Source: Acetobacteraceae bacterium (lineage in GTDB: Bacteria > Pseudomonadota > Alphaproteobacteria > Acetobacterales > Acetobacteraceae). Taken from it: DNA of 64,000 bases. Location: positions 1-64,000 of the forward strand of contig JAIXWG010000015.1 in NCBI GenBank assembly GCA_027482245.1. Direction: 5' to 3'. The translations under genes were made by a program, and so were the position numbers. Below are positions 9,046 through 17,157 of the stretch, in pieces (within the stretch, counting starts at the first letter, position 1; the number at the start of each line of letters is the position of its first letter). The notes under the pieces are model-generated. The model worked only from the letters and a program-made list of their open reading frames with translations, did no database searches and was not told the origin of the DNA.

Positions 9046-9121
9046 TGGTGGAGGTGAGCGGGATCGAACCGCTGACCTCGTCATTGCGAACGACGCGCTC
9101 TACCAACTGAGCTACACCCCC
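9046..9121 (-). tRNA. tRNA-Ala (anticodon CGC), CCA encoded
   Basis: The complement folds into a complete 76-base cloverleaf. The acceptor GGGGGTG pairs with CACCTCC (one G-U pair), the D-stem is GCTC/GAGC, and the anticodon stem CGTCG/TGACG (one G-U pair) carries loop TTCGCAA. The T-arm is AGCGG-TTCGATC-CCGCT, followed by discriminator A and an encoded CCA. Loop positions 34-36 are CGC, which reads the alanine codon GCG, abundant in this GC-rich genome. Its 3' end faces the integrase remnant, so it is the likely attachment site of the lost element. Confidence 0.95.
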
Positions 9122-9234
9122 GCACCGTGGGGGCGCGTTATCGTCGGGCGACCGGCAGGTGTCAAGCGGGGGGGGCCGTGCCTTGTTCGGTAACCCTTGG
9201 CCCACTAGGTTCCGGCCGCAACACCAGGGGTGCG

Positions 9235-9549
9235 ATGATGCTGCTCGATGCCGTGTTCTTCCTTCTCAGGGCGGCGCTCGACCTGTTCTGGTGGGCCGTG
9301 ATCCTGGCGGCCATCGTGCAGACGCTGCTGGCCTTCAACGTGCTGGATGGGCGGAATCGCATCGTCTGGACCATCGCGGATTTCCTCTACCGCGTGACGG
9401 AGCCGGCGCTGCGTCCGATCCGGGGGAAGCTGCCGAATCTCGGCGGCATCGATCTCTCCCCCCTCGTTGTCCTGCTGTTGATCACCGCGGCCCAGATCGC
9501 GCTCGGCGCCATCCAGGGCTACATGCTGCGGGGCGGCATCTACTTCTGA
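9235..9549 (+). CDS. YggT family membrane protein
   Basis: A 104-residue protein with two YggT-type hydrophobic regions, roughly residues 5-35 and 70-95. The segment between them, with TEPALRPIRGKLPNLGGIDL and SPLVVLLLI, is the family signature. The start at 9235 is preceded by AGGGG five bases upstream; a second ATG follows immediately. YggT proteins are inner-membrane proteins linked to osmotic stress and, in some bacteria, cell division; no enzymatic role is known. It is the first gene of a run with the DUF167 gene and folD. Confidence 0.88.
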   Translation: MMLLDAVFFLLRAALDLFWWAVILAAIVQTLLAFNVLDGRNRIVWTIADFLYRVTEPALRPIRGKLPNLGGIDLSPLVVLLLITAAQIALGAIQGYMLRGGIYF

Positions 9550-9556
9550 CGCGGCC

Positions 9557-9856
9557 ATGCCGCCCTGGCGCCAGCGCCCGGATGGCGTGGACCTGGCGGT
9601 GAAGGCGCAGCCGCGGGCGAAGCGGCCCGCCGTGGGCGGACTCTCGCCCGATGGCGGCGCCCTCCGCGTCGCGGTGGCGGAAGCGGCGGAGGATGGGCGC
9701 GCCAACCGCGCCATCGGCCAGGCGCTGGCGAAGGCACTGGGTGTCACACCTTCCGCGGTGGACTTGCTGCAAGGGGGCGGGTCGCGCCAGAAGGTGTTCC
9801 GCATCGCCGGCGATCCGGCGGCATTGATCCCGAAACTGGAAAAGCTCATCGCATGA
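9557..9856 (+). CDS. DUF167 (YggU) family protein
   Basis: A 99-residue protein with the DUF167 layout: an early [11 protein letters not shown] strand, then [20 protein letters not shown], where the G-x-A-N turn is the family hallmark, and [10 protein letters not shown] near the end. Length and order fit full-length YggU; the molecular function is not established. It lies 7 bases after yggT, a widely conserved pairing, and its stop overlaps the folD start by four bases (ATGA). Confidence 0.88.
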   Translation: MPPWRQRPDGVDLAVKAQPRAKRPAVGGLSPDGGALRVAVAEAAEDGRANRAIGQALAKALGVTPSAVDLLQGGGSRQKVFRIAGDPAALIPKLEKLIA

Positions 9857-10695
9857 CGGCCCGGATCATCGACGGCAAGGCGGTCGCCGCCGATCTTCGC
9901 CAGCGCATCGCGGCCCGGGTGGCCGGCCTCGGCTATCGCCCCGGGCTCCGGGTGGTCCGGGTGGGGGATGACCCGGCCTCGGGCGTCTATGTGCGCAACA
10001 AGGACAAGGCGGCGAAGGAGGTGGGCTTCGACAGCGCGACCATCGCCCTGCCCGCCACGACGACGGAGGCCGAGCTGCTGGCCGTGGTCGCGCAGCTCAA
10101 CGCCGACCCGGCGGTGGACGGAATCCTGGTGCAGCTGCCACTCCCGCCGCAGATCCGGGCGGAGATCGTGATCTCCGCCGTGGCGCCGGAAAAGGACGCG
10201 GACGGCTTCCACCCGCTGAATGCCGGGCGGCTGGCATCCGGCCAGGCCGGGCTGGTGCCGTGCACGCCGAAGGGGGTGATGCACCTGCTCGCGGCCTCCG
10301 GCGCCGTGCTGCCGGGGGCGCGGGCGGTGGTGCTCGGGCGGTCCAACATCGTCGGCCGGCCGATGGCGCAACTGCTTCTGGCGGCCGATTGCACCGTCAC
10401 CATCGTCCATTCCCGCACCCGTGACCTGCCCGCGGAATGCCGCCGGGCGGAGATCCTGGTGGCAGCCGTCGGGCGGCCGGAGATGGTGCGCGGCGACTGG
10501 ATCGCGGAGGGTGCAACCGTGATCGATGTCGGCATCAACCGCCTGCCGGATGGCAAGCTGGTCGGCGACGTCGCCTATGCGGAAGCCGCGGCGCGGGCGG
10601 CGGCGATCACGCCGGTGCCGGGCGGCGTCGGCCCCATGACCATCGCCTGCCTGCTGGAGAACACGCTGGACGCGGCAATCGCCAGAAGGGTCTAG
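9853..10695 (+). CDS. folD: Bifunctional methylenetetrahydrofolate dehydrogenase / methenyltetrahydrofolate cyclohydrolase
   Basis: A 280-residue FolD. It interconverts 5,10-methylene-, 5,10-methenyl- and 10-formyl-tetrahydrofolate in the cytosol, supplying one-carbon units. Visible family blocks are [14 protein letters not shown] with the catalytic Lys, [33 protein letters not shown], the NAD(P) loop [18 protein letters not shown], and [15 protein letters not shown] close to the C-terminus. Length is normal. It is coupled to the DUF167 gene by an ATGA overlap and followed 5 bases later by an EamA transporter gene. Confidence 0.97.
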   Translation: MTARIIDGKAVAADLRQRIAARVAGLGYRPGLRVVRVGDDPASGVYVRNKDKAAKEVGFDSATIALPATTTEAELLAVVAQLNADPAVDGILVQLPLPPQIRAEIVISAVAPEKDADGFHPLNAGRLASGQAGLVPCTPKGVMHLLAASGAVLPGARAVVLGRSNIVGRPMAQLLLAADCTVTIVHSRTRDLPAECRRAEILVAAVGRPEMVRGDWIAEGATVIDVGINRLPDGKLVGDVAYAEAAARAAAITPVPGGVGPMTIACLLENTLDAAIARRV

Positions 10696-10700
10696 GCGCC

Positions 10701-11576
10701 ATGGGACGGGGCGGCTGGCTGATCGGCGGCAGCTTCGTCGCGATCTGGGCCTCGGCCTTCACGGTCGCGGGCGTGGTGGTGCGGGAATGGCCGCCGCTCT
10801 GGGCGCTCGGCATCCGCTTCGGGCTGACGGCGCCGATCCTGCTGGCGCTCGCCGTGTTGCTGCGCGGGCGGGTGCCGTCAGGCGGCGATGCGCTGCGGGT
10901 CGCGGCGCTCGGCGTCTTCGGCATGGGCGGCTACTTGGCCTGCGCCTGGCTCGCCATGGCGCGCATCCCGACCGGGCTGGTGGCGCTGATCTGCGCGACG
11001 ACGCCGCTCCTGGTCGCGGCCGGGGAAAGCCTGGTGCTGCGCCGGCCCCTTCCCCGCCTGGCCTGGCTGGGCCTGGCGCTGGGCTGGGCCGGCGTCGCGC
11101 TGCTGGGCTTCCTGCGAGCGCTGGATGGCCTGCCGGGGGCGGAAGCCGCGGGCTTCGGCTTCGCCATCGCCGCGGCCGCGGGCCAGGCGGTCGGGCTGCT
11201 GATCTTCGCCCCGGCCAAGGGGCGCGTGGACATGTGGGCGGCGAGCCTCGGCCAGACCACCGTCTCCGCCCTGCTCTGCCTCGGCCTCGCGATGACGCTG
11301 GAAGGCGGGCCGCCCGGCCTGCCCAGCCCGGCGACGCTCGCGGCGCTGCTCTGGTCCATGCTGGTGGTGGGGATCGGGGCCTATGCCCTCTATTTCCTCA
11401 TGCTGAAGCGGGTGCCGACCTCCACCGCCTCCGCCCTGCAATTGCTGGCCCCGCCCGTCGCCGCCGTCTTCGGCTGGGCGCTGCTGGGGGAGAAGCTGTT
11501 CGTCAGCGACATCGTCGGCGGCGTGCTGACCCTGTCCGGGCTGGCCCTGCTGTTGCATGCGCGGTCGAGTGCCTGA
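10701..11576 (+). CDS. EamA/DMT-family transporter
   Basis: A 291-residue inner-membrane protein with about ten transmembrane helices in two EamA repeats, of the drug/metabolite transporter superfamily. Each repeat has the typical pattern, for example ATTPLLVAAGESLVLRRPLP at the end of repeat one and LQLLAPPVAAVFGWALLGEK in repeat two. These proteins usually export amino acids or related metabolites; the substrate here cannot be inferred. It starts five bases after folD, so it is likely in that operon. Confidence 0.86.
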   Translation: MGRGGWLIGGSFVAIWASAFTVAGVVVREWPPLWALGIRFGLTAPILLALAVLLRGRVPSGGDALRVAALGVFGMGGYLACAWLAMARIPTGLVALICATTPLLVAAGESLVLRRPLPRLAWLGLALGWAGVALLGFLRALDGLPGAEAAGFGFAIAAAAGQAVGLLIFAPAKGRVDMWAASLGQTTVSALLCLGLAMTLEGGPPGLPSPATLAALLWSMLVVGIGAYALYFLMLKRVPTSTASALQLLAPPVAAVFGWALLGEKLFVSDIVGGVLTLSGLALLLHARSSA

Positions 11577-11595
11577 TCCCGGAGAGCGCCCACCC

Positions 11596-12153
11596 GTGAC
11601 CGACCAGACCCCCGACATCGTCGCGACCGCGACACGCATCGCCTACGAGAACCGCTGGATGCGGGTGCGGGAGGATGCGATCCGCCGGCGCGACGGATCG
11701 GCCGGCATCTACGGCGTGGTGGAGAAGGACGACTTCACCCTGGTGGTGCCGATCCATGACGACGGGTCGGTGGAGCTGGTGCAGCAATACCGCTACCCCG
11801 TGGGCGAGCGGCTCTGGGAGTTTCCCATGGGCATGTGGGGCCCGCGCGGCACGGACCCGCTGGTGGTGGCGGCGCATGAGCTGCGGGAGGAAACCGGCCT
11901 GGTCGCCGCCGAGCTGCGCCATGTCGGCACGATGTTCGAGGCGCCGGGCACCATGAACCAGGGCGCGCACATCGTCCTCGCCACCGGCCTGATCCGGGGC
12001 GAGGCGGCGCTGGAGACGGAGGAGCAGGACCTGATCAGCCGCCGCATCCCCCGCACCGACTTCGACCGCATGATCCGGGATGGCGAGATCCGGGACGCGA
12101 TCACCATGGCCGCCTGGGGGCTGCTGCTGGTGAAGGGGTTGATCAAGGCTTGA
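11596..12153 (+). CDS. Nudix hydrolase, ADP-ribose/sugar-nucleotide pyrophosphatase-like
   Basis: A 185-residue Nudix-fold protein. The core of the Nudix box is present as AAHELREETGLV, supplying the metal-binding glutamates, but the upstream Gx5E part is degenerate (GTDPLVV) and the usual Arg before Glu is His. The strand VVPIHDDGSVELVQQYRYPV and the WEFPMGM segment resemble ADP-ribose and GDP-mannose pyrophosphatases, so a nucleotide-sugar substrate is plausible. I chose the GTG at 11596, with GGAGAG about ten bases upstream; an ATG at 11557 would overlap the previous gene by 20 bases. Confidence 0.8.
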   Translation: MTDQTPDIVATATRIAYENRWMRVREDAIRRRDGSAGIYGVVEKDDFTLVVPIHDDGSVELVQQYRYPVGERLWEFPMGMWGPRGTDPLVVAAHELREETGLVAAELRHVGTMFEAPGTMNQGAHIVLATGLIRGEAALETEEQDLISRRIPRTDFDRMIRDGEIRDAITMAAWGLLLVKGLIKA

Positions 12154-12192
12154 CCAAGGTGCCGCGCCGGGGTTAGTCAACCCCTTGGTCAA
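12150..12192. promoter_or_regulatory. Inverted-repeat cluster upstream of toxin-antitoxin operon (likely operator)
   Basis: TTGACCAAGG (12150-12159) is repeated as its exact complement CCTTGGTCAA (12183-12192). Between them lies a perfect hairpin, GGGGTT-AGTC-AACCCC (12169-12184). In addition GTCAACCC occurs twice, 12 bases apart, at 12176 and 12188. It sits 17 bases before the antitoxin start. Phd/YefM-type antitoxins normally repress their own operon through such palindromes. The same structure could also help end transcription of the preceding Nudix gene. Confidence 0.65.
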
Positions 12193-12208
12193 CCCGACGG
12201 AGCCCGCC

Positions 12209-12457
12209 ATGCGGACCGTGAACGTCTATGAGGCGAAGACCCACCTCTCCCAGATCCTGGCGGAGGTGGAGGCCGGGCAGGACGTGATCGTCGCCCGCAA
12301 CGGCGTGCCGGTGGCGCGCATCACGGCGGTGGCGCCGAAGGTGCTGCGGGAAGCCGGAGACCTTCGGAAGCTGCCGGGGTGGGAGAACTTCGTCTATGAC
12401 CCCTCCATCTTCGCGCCTTTGACCGACGAGCAAATGAAAGAGGAGGGGTGGGATTGA
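12209..12457 (+). CDS. Antitoxin, Phd/YefM family
   Basis: An 82-residue antitoxin. The N-terminal DNA-binding half reads VNVYEAKTHLSQILAEVEAG with VPVARITAV, the Phd/YefM signature. The C-terminal tail (about residues 50-82, with LPGWENFVYDPSIFAPLTDE) would wrap and inhibit the toxin. The ATG at 12209 was preferred over an in-frame start at 12185, which would place the operator within the gene. The stop overlaps the toxin start, so both proteins are made from one message, and the complex should autoregulate through the inverted repeats just upstream. Confidence 0.9.
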   Translation: MRTVNVYEAKTHLSQILAEVEAGQDVIVARNGVPVARITAVAPKVLREAGDLRKLPGWENFVYDPSIFAPLTDEQMKEEGWD

Positions 12458-12900
12458 GCCCTCCCCGCCGCGGCTTCGCGGAGGCCGCCGCAGGGTTCCA
12501 AGCCTATCCCCCAGGCGCCTGCCTCGCCGACGCCTGCGCGCTCATCGTCTTCCACGCGCTCGGCGGTGCGGGGATGAGCGCGGCGGGCCGGGCGGCGATG
12601 CAGGGGGGCGAGGTTTCTGTCATCGCCGAGACCGTCTGGGAGATCACGCGCAAGGCGGCAGATGGAAAACTGCCGCCCTTCGCACCCTTCGATGATCTCG
12701 GCTTGCCGTCCTTCCTGCGGGAACGCGGCTACAAGCCCCTGGCGGTCGACTGGGACATCGCCGCCCGCGCCGCCACCCTGCCGCCGCACCACCGGGACCC
12801 GATGGACCGCATGCTGATCGCGACATCGCTCGCGACGGGCCTGCCCATCATCACCAATGACGCGGCCTTTGCCGCCTATGGCGTCACGCTGGTCTGGTAG
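12454..12900 (+). CDS. PIN-domain ribonuclease toxin, VapC-like
   Basis: A 148-residue PIN-domain protein with the expected acidic residues: Asp in LADACALIVF, Glu in VIAETVWEITRK, and the Asp pair in HRDPMDRMLIATSLATG and PIITNDAAF. Such toxins cleave tRNA or other RNA until held by the antitoxin. The GAGGAGGGG at 12440-12448 favours a TTG at 12454 that overlaps the antitoxin stop; a GTG at 12448 would lie inside that ribosome-binding site. The N-terminus before the first Asp is about 20 residues longer than usual. Its 3' end overlaps the convergent kinase-like gene by 17 bases. Confidence 0.88.
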   Translation: MSPPRRGFAEAAAGFQAYPPGACLADACALIVFHALGGAGMSAAGRAAMQGGEVSVIAETVWEITRKAADGKLPPFAPFDDLGLPSFLRERGYKPLAVDWDIAARAATLPPHHRDPMDRMLIATSLATGLPIITNDAAFAAYGVTLVW

Positions 12901-13495
12901 GCCAGGACAAGACCGGCCCGGCCTCCAGGCTGCCGCCGCTCGCGGCCTCGGCCAGCAGGTCCATGGCGCGGTCGGAGGGTGCGACGCCATCGGGCAGCGT
13001 CACCACCACCGCCACCGCACCCTCCCGCTTCTCCACCGCCAGGCCGATGCGGGCGCCCTGGGGCAGGCCGGGCACGGCGTCCTGCACAAGGGCCAGCAGC
13101 GCCAGGTCCAGCCGAGCGCGATCCAGCGCCACCTCCGGCACGCCCTCCGCCAGGGTCAAGTCAACGCCATGCCGCGCCCCGGCCGCCACGGTCAGCAGGG
13201 GCAGCACCTGGCGCAGCGCCTGGGCGGGGGAGGCACGGGTTGCCTCCTCCACCGGGCGCCGCGCGGCGTCGAGGAAGCCGCGCATCGTCGCGTCCAGCCG
13301 CTTCGAAGCCTCGATGCAGCGATCCAGCTGCCGGCGCGGCGCGCCATCGGCCACGCTGCGGCCCAGCAGTTCCAGGTTTGACGCCAGCACCATCATGGCG
13401 TTGTTGATGTCGTGCTGCACGGCGGGCGCGATACGGCGCAGGCGGTCATGGCGCTGCGTGGTCAGGTCATCAGCCAAGGCCAGACACTCCTTCAT
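12884..13495 (-). CDS. Degenerate histidine-kinase-like protein (HisKA helix pair, eroded ATPase)
   Basis: A 203-residue soluble protein. PAVQHDINNAMMVLASNLEL at residues 24-43 matches the phospho-accepting H-box of sensor kinases, with His28. The following region keeps the shape of an ATPase N-box region (ALLALVQDAVPGLPQGARIG), but the invariant Asn and the later glycine boxes are missing. It may be a histidine phosphotransfer or dimerisation protein with no autokinase activity. No sensory domain or response regulator is nearby. Its ATG overlaps the stop of the PBP1A gene (ATGA), so expression follows the peptidoglycan synthase. Confidence 0.6.
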   Translation of the reverse strand: MKECLALADDLTTQRHDRLRRIAPAVQHDINNAMMVLASNLELLGRSVADGAPRRQLDRCIEASKRLDATMRGFLDAARRPVEEATRASPAQALRQVLPLLTVAAGARHGVDLTLAEGVPEVALDRARLDLALLALVQDAVPGLPQGARIGLAVEKREGAVAVVVTLPDGVAPSDRAMDLLAEAASGGSLEAGPVLSWPTRPA

Positions 13496-15381
13496 CCCCC
13501 GGTCGCGCCGCCGCCCGGGGCGGATGGCGCGGGCTCGGATTGGGCAAGTCCTTCCAGGATATCCCGGAACAGCCGGGCTGGCAGGGTGCCGCCCGCCACA
13601 TCAACCATCGGCGACCCGTCATCGTTGCCGAGCCAGATGCCGATGACGAGTCCCGCACCCGCAACGGGCGTGAATCCGATGAACCAGGCATCGCGGAAAT
13701 CCTGTGTCGTGCCCGTCTTGCCCGCCACGGCGCGCGCGCCCGGCGGCTGGGCCGCGCGGCCCGTGCCCCGCGCCACCACCGCCTCCAGCATCCGACGCAT
13801 GGCCTGCGCGGCTTCCGGCGTCGTGACGCGATGCGACGCGGCGGGCGCGACGGGCACGGCACGGCCATCGGCACGGGCGGAAGCCAGGCCCCGCGGGTCC
13901 GGCAGCAGCCCGCCATTCGCGAAGGGGGCATAGGCGGCCGTCAGGTCCAGCAGCGTCACCTCCCCGGTGCCGAGCGCGATGGTGGCGTCCCGCTGGAAGG
14001 GGCCGGGCAGGCCGAAGCGCCGCGCCGTCTCTATCGCCGCGCGCGCGCCGCCCGCCCGTTGCAGCACCCGCACGGCGGCGGTGTTGACCGAATGGGCCAG
14101 CGCTTCCTCCAGCGTGATCTCGCCGCGCGCGCGCCAGGTGCCGTTGCCGGGCGACCATCCGCCGAGCGTCAGCGGGCCATCCGCCACCGGGTCCTGGGGC
14201 GAGCCGCCGGCTTCCAGCGCCGTCAGGAAGACGAAGGGCTTGAAGGCCGAACCCGGCTGCCGCCGCGCCTGCGTCGCGCGGTTGAACTGCGTGCTGCGGT
14301 AGTCGCGCCCGCCCGCCATGGCGCGGATGTTGCCGGTCGCGGCCTCCATCGCCACCACCGCCCCCTGCCCCACCCGCGCGCGCTGCCCGGGGCCGGCCAG
14401 CAGCGCCTCCAGCCGCGCTTCCACCACCGCCTGCATCCGCAGGTCGAGCGTGGTGCGCAGCACCAGGTCGGCATTGCCGGGGAAGCGGCTGCCGAGGTCG
14501 TCCATCACCCAGTCCGCGAACCAGCCGGAATCGCGCGACGGCCGCGGCGGGATGCGGATCGCCTCCGCCGCCTGGGTCGCCTGGCGCGCGGTGATGACGC
14601 CGACATCGGCCATGGCGGCCAGCACCTCCGCCGCCCGCCCCGCCGCCGCTTCCGGCGCGCTGCGCGGGTTGAGGCGCGACGGCGCCTTGGGCAGCCCCGC
14701 CAGAATGGCGGATTGCCAGAGGTTCAGCCGCGTCGCCGGCACGCCGAAATAGAGGCGGGCCGCCGCATCCACCCCATAGGCCCCGGCGCCGAGATAGACG
14801 CGGTTCAGGTAGATCTCCAGCAGCTCATCCTTGGTGAACTTCCACTCGAGCCACAGCGCCATGACGGCTTCCTGCGCCTTCCGGCGGAAGCTGCGCTCCG
14901 GCGTCAGGAACAGGTTTTTCGCGAGCTGCTGCGTGAGCGTCGATCCGCCTTGCGCGACGCGGCCGGTCGTCAGGTTCACATAGGCCGCGCGGGCGATGCC
15001 GATGGGGTCGATGCCGAGATGGTCGCGGAAGCGCCGGTCCTCGATGGCGATGACCGCGGCGGGGAGATGCGGCGGCAGGTCACGCAGCCGGACGATGTCG
15101 CCAACGACGTCGCCGGAGGTCGCGATGATGCGGCCATCCGTCGCCTCCAGCGTCACGCCGGCGCGGCGCGTGGTGGTCAGCGCCAGGTCGGTGCGGGGCA
15201 GATCCCAGGTCAGGAACAGCAGCAGCCCGGCCAGCGCGACCCCGCCCCAGATCACCAGCAGCACCAGCCAGCGCAGCCACCGCCAAGCACGGCGCGGGCG
15301 CTTCACCGCGGGCGGCGGCGACGCGCGGCGCGTGCTGGCCCGGGCGGCAGGGGGTTCCGGCTTGCGGGCGATTCGGGCCAT
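13492..15381 (-). CDS. Penicillin-binding protein 1A, bifunctional transglycosylase/transpeptidase
   Basis: A 629-residue class A PBP that polymerises and cross-links peptidoglycan on the periplasmic face. After a basic, proline-rich cytoplasmic tail and one membrane helix (about residues 34-56), the GT51 domain shows EDRRFRDHLGID, GGSTLTQQLAKNLFL and RKAQEA...EIYLNRVYLG. The transpeptidase domain has SAFK (SxxK), SVN and KTGTTQD. It lacks a long OB insert and is shorter than the E. coli enzyme (about 850 residues), as in many alphaproteobacteria. The start at 15381 follows an AGGGGCGG; earlier ATGs at 15399 and 15432 are less well supported. Divergent from a Bug-protein gene. Confidence 0.93.
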   Translation of the reverse strand: MARIARKPEPPAARASTRRASPPPAVKRPRRAWRWLRWLVLLVIWGGVALAGLLLFLTWDLPRTDLALTTTRRAGVTLEATDGRIIATSGDVVGDIVRLRDLPPHLPAAVIAIEDRRFRDHLGIDPIGIARAAYVNLTTGRVAQGGSTLTQQLAKNLFLTPERSFRRKAQEAVMALWLEWKFTKDELLEIYLNRVYLGAGAYGVDAAARLYFGVPATRLNLWQSAILAGLPKAPSRLNPRSAPEAAAGRAAEVLAAMADVGVITARQATQAAEAIRIPPRPSRDSGWFADWVMDDLGSRFPGNADLVLRTTLDLRMQAVVEARLEALLAGPGQRARVGQGAVVAMEAATGNIRAMAGGRDYRSTQFNRATQARRQPGSAFKPFVFLTALEAGGSPQDPVADGPLTLGGWSPGNGTWRARGEITLEEALAHSVNTAAVRVLQRAGGARAAIETARRFGLPGPFQRDATIALGTGEVTLLDLTAAYAPFANGGLLPDPRGLASARADGRAVPVAPAASHRVTTPEAAQAMRRMLEAVVARGTGRAAQPPGARAVAGKTGTTQDFRDAWFIGFTPVAGAGLVIGIWLGNDDGSPMVDVAGGTLPARLFRDILEGLAQSEPAPSAPGGGATGG

Positions 15382-15521
15382 CCGCCGCCCCTGTAGCATG
15401 GCCGCCGGCCCGCCCCCCAGCGCGAGAGGCATTCCTTGCCTTTCAATGACGGAACGTCCATGTGCGGAGCCGATGGCAGCCCGCAGAAGGCTGCCCGCCT
15501 CCGCAAACAGGGAATCCCACC

Positions 15522-16505
15522 ATGACCGATCTCTCGCGGCGCGCGGCGCTGCGCCTTGCCGCGGCCGGCAGCCTGGCCGGCCTCGCCACCCCTGCCCTGG
15601 CGCAGGACTGGACGCCGCCCGGCCCGGTGCGGCTGATCAACCCCTTCGCCCCGGGCGGCAGCCCGGACATCCTGGCGCGCGTCATGGCGCCGCACATGCA
15701 GGGCTTCCTCGGCCAGCCCATGATCGTGGAGAACCGCCCAGGCGCCGGCGCCGCCGTCGGCACGCGCAGCGTCGCGCGCGCCGCGGCGGATGGCACGACG
15801 GTGCTGCTGGCGCCCATCTCCTCCGTCATCGCGCCCTTCATGATGCGCGACCCGGGCTATGAGCTCGGCGAGTTCAAGGCGCTGACCTGGCTGGCGACCA
15901 CGCCCTTCATCCTGGTGGCACGCGCCGGGCGCTGGGCGGATGTGGGCGAGTTCGACCGCCACCTGAAGGCCAATCCCGGGCGGCTGTCCGGCGCCACCGG
16001 CGGGTCCGGCACGCCGCACCAGCTGGCGGCGGAGCTCTATCGCGGTGCCAGCGGCGGCGACTTCACCCTCGTCAGCTACCGCGGCACGGCGCCGGCGCTG
16101 ACGGACCTCCGCGCCGGCACGGTGGACTTCATGTTCGCCGACATGCCGGCCGCGCTCGGCCAGATCCGCCAGGGCGGGCTGCAGGCGCTGGCGGTCTGCA
16201 CGCCCGCCCGCGTGCCCGCGCTGCCGGATGTGCCCACCATGGCGGAGACCGTGGCCCCGGGCTTCGAGGCGAATAGCTGGGTGATGTGGTGGGCGCCCTC
16301 CGCCACGCCCGACCCCGTCGCCCGCCGCCTGTCGGCCGCCGCCCTGCACGGGCTGGCGCAGCCCGATGTCCGCGCCCGTGCGGCGGAAGTCGGCTTCCTG
16401 CTGCACGGCACGGACATGGCGGGGGCGGAGGCGCATAAGCGCAGCGAGACGGAGAAGTGGGGCAGCCTGATCCGCGCCCGCGGCCTGCGCTTCGAGGAAA
16501 GCTGA
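15522..16505 (+). CDS. Bug-family tripartite tricarboxylate transporter substrate-binding protein
   Basis: A 327-residue periplasmic binding protein. A Tat-like signal (RRAALRLAAAGSLAG, cleavage after ALA near residue 27) is followed by the Bug blocks VRLINPFAPGGSPDILARV, IVENRPGAGAAVGT and SYRGTAPALTDLRAGTVDFM. Bug proteins bind carboxylated compounds such as tricarboxylates and aromatic acids. No tctA/tctB membrane genes are nearby, so this is one of the orphan Bug proteins typical of Roseomonas-like and Bordetella-like genomes. Ligand unknown. Confidence 0.9.
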   Translation: MTDLSRRAALRLAAAGSLAGLATPALAQDWTPPGPVRLINPFAPGGSPDILARVMAPHMQGFLGQPMIVENRPGAGAAVGTRSVARAAADGTTVLLAPISSVIAPFMMRDPGYELGEFKALTWLATTPFILVARAGRWADVGEFDRHLKANPGRLSGATGGSGTPHQLAAELYRGASGGDFTLVSYRGTAPALTDLRAGTVDFMFADMPAALGQIRQGGLQALAVCTPARVPALPDVPTMAETVAPGFEANSWVMWWAPSATPDPVARRLSAAALHGLAQPDVRARAAEVGFLLHGTDMAGAEAHKRSETEKWGSLIRARGLRFEES

Positions 16506-16526
16506 AACCAGCCGGGCGGCGCGGCG

Positions 16527-17090
16527 CTACCCGAGGATCGTGTGCTCCAGCAGGATCTTCGTGCCCAGCAGCACCAGCGCCACGCCGCCCAGCGCCTCCG
16601 CCACCCGGCCGAAACGCCCGCCGAGCCAGCGGCCGACCAGCATCCCGATCGTCGCCATCACCGCCGTCGCCAGCCCGATCGCGGCCGCCGCCACGGTGAT
16701 GTCCACATCGAGGAAGGCCAGCGTCACGCCGACCGCCACGGCATCCAGGCTTGTGCCGATGGCGGTGGCCAGCAGCAGCGCCGTGCCATGCCGGCGCGGC
16801 CGCTCCACCGGCAGTTCGGCCTGGGTGGCGCCCCACAGCATCCGCCCGCCGACCAGGCCCAGGATGACGAAGGCGAGCCAATGATCCACGGCCGCCACAT
16901 GCGCGCTGGCCGCCATGCCGAGCGCCCAGCCGATTACCGGCGTCACCGCCTCCACCGCGCCGAAGACGAGGCCCGTGCGCAGCGCCTCCGCGAAGCGCGG
17001 CCGTTCCAGCGCCGCACCCTTGCCGATGGCAGCGGCGAAGGCATCGACGGACATGCCCATGGCGAAGGCGAGGGTGGTCATCGGCGACAT
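16527..17090 (-). CDS. mntP: Manganese efflux pump MntP
   Basis: A 187-residue six-helix protein, close to the 188 residues of E. coli MntP. Both repeats carry the conserved acidic motif: MGMSVDAFAAAIGKG near residue 15 and GTSLDAVAVGVTLAFLD near residue 120. It exports Mn(II) across the inner membrane and protects against manganese excess. I chose the ATG at 17090 because GAGGGGAG lies six bases before it. That ribosome-binding site is inside a hairpin (see the regulatory entry), suggesting control of translation. Confidence 0.93.
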   Translation of the reverse strand: MSPMTTLAFAMGMSVDAFAAAIGKGAALERPRFAEALRTGLVFGAVEAVTPVIGWALGMAASAHVAAVDHWLAFVILGLVGGRMLWGATQAELPVERPRRHGTALLLATAIGTSLDAVAVGVTLAFLDVDITVAAAAIGLATAVMATIGMLVGRWLGGRFGRVAEALGGVALVLLGTKILLEHTILG

Positions 17091-17096
17091 TCGGCA

Positions 17097-17142
17097 CTCC
17101 CCTCGCATTGAGGGGCGGCACCTAGCTACATATGCACAGCTA
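17097..17142 (-). promoter_or_regulatory. mntP leader: hairpin covering the ribosome-binding site, plus TAGCT-N10-AGCTA dyad
   Basis: CCCCTC-GCATT-GAGGGG on the plus strand (17099-17115) forms a perfect six-base-pair stem that buries the mntP ribosome-binding site GAGGGGAG. Just upstream, TAGCT-ACATATGCAC-AGCTA (17123-17142) is a symmetric dyad of the size bound by DtxR/MntR-type metalloregulators. On the minus strand a TTGAAT hexamer at 17140-17145 overlaps the dyad. Regulation by manganese is inferred from the gene controlled. I do not see the conserved core of the yybP-ykoY manganese riboswitch. Confidence 0.5.
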
Positions 17143-17157
17143 TTCAAGTATCGATGT

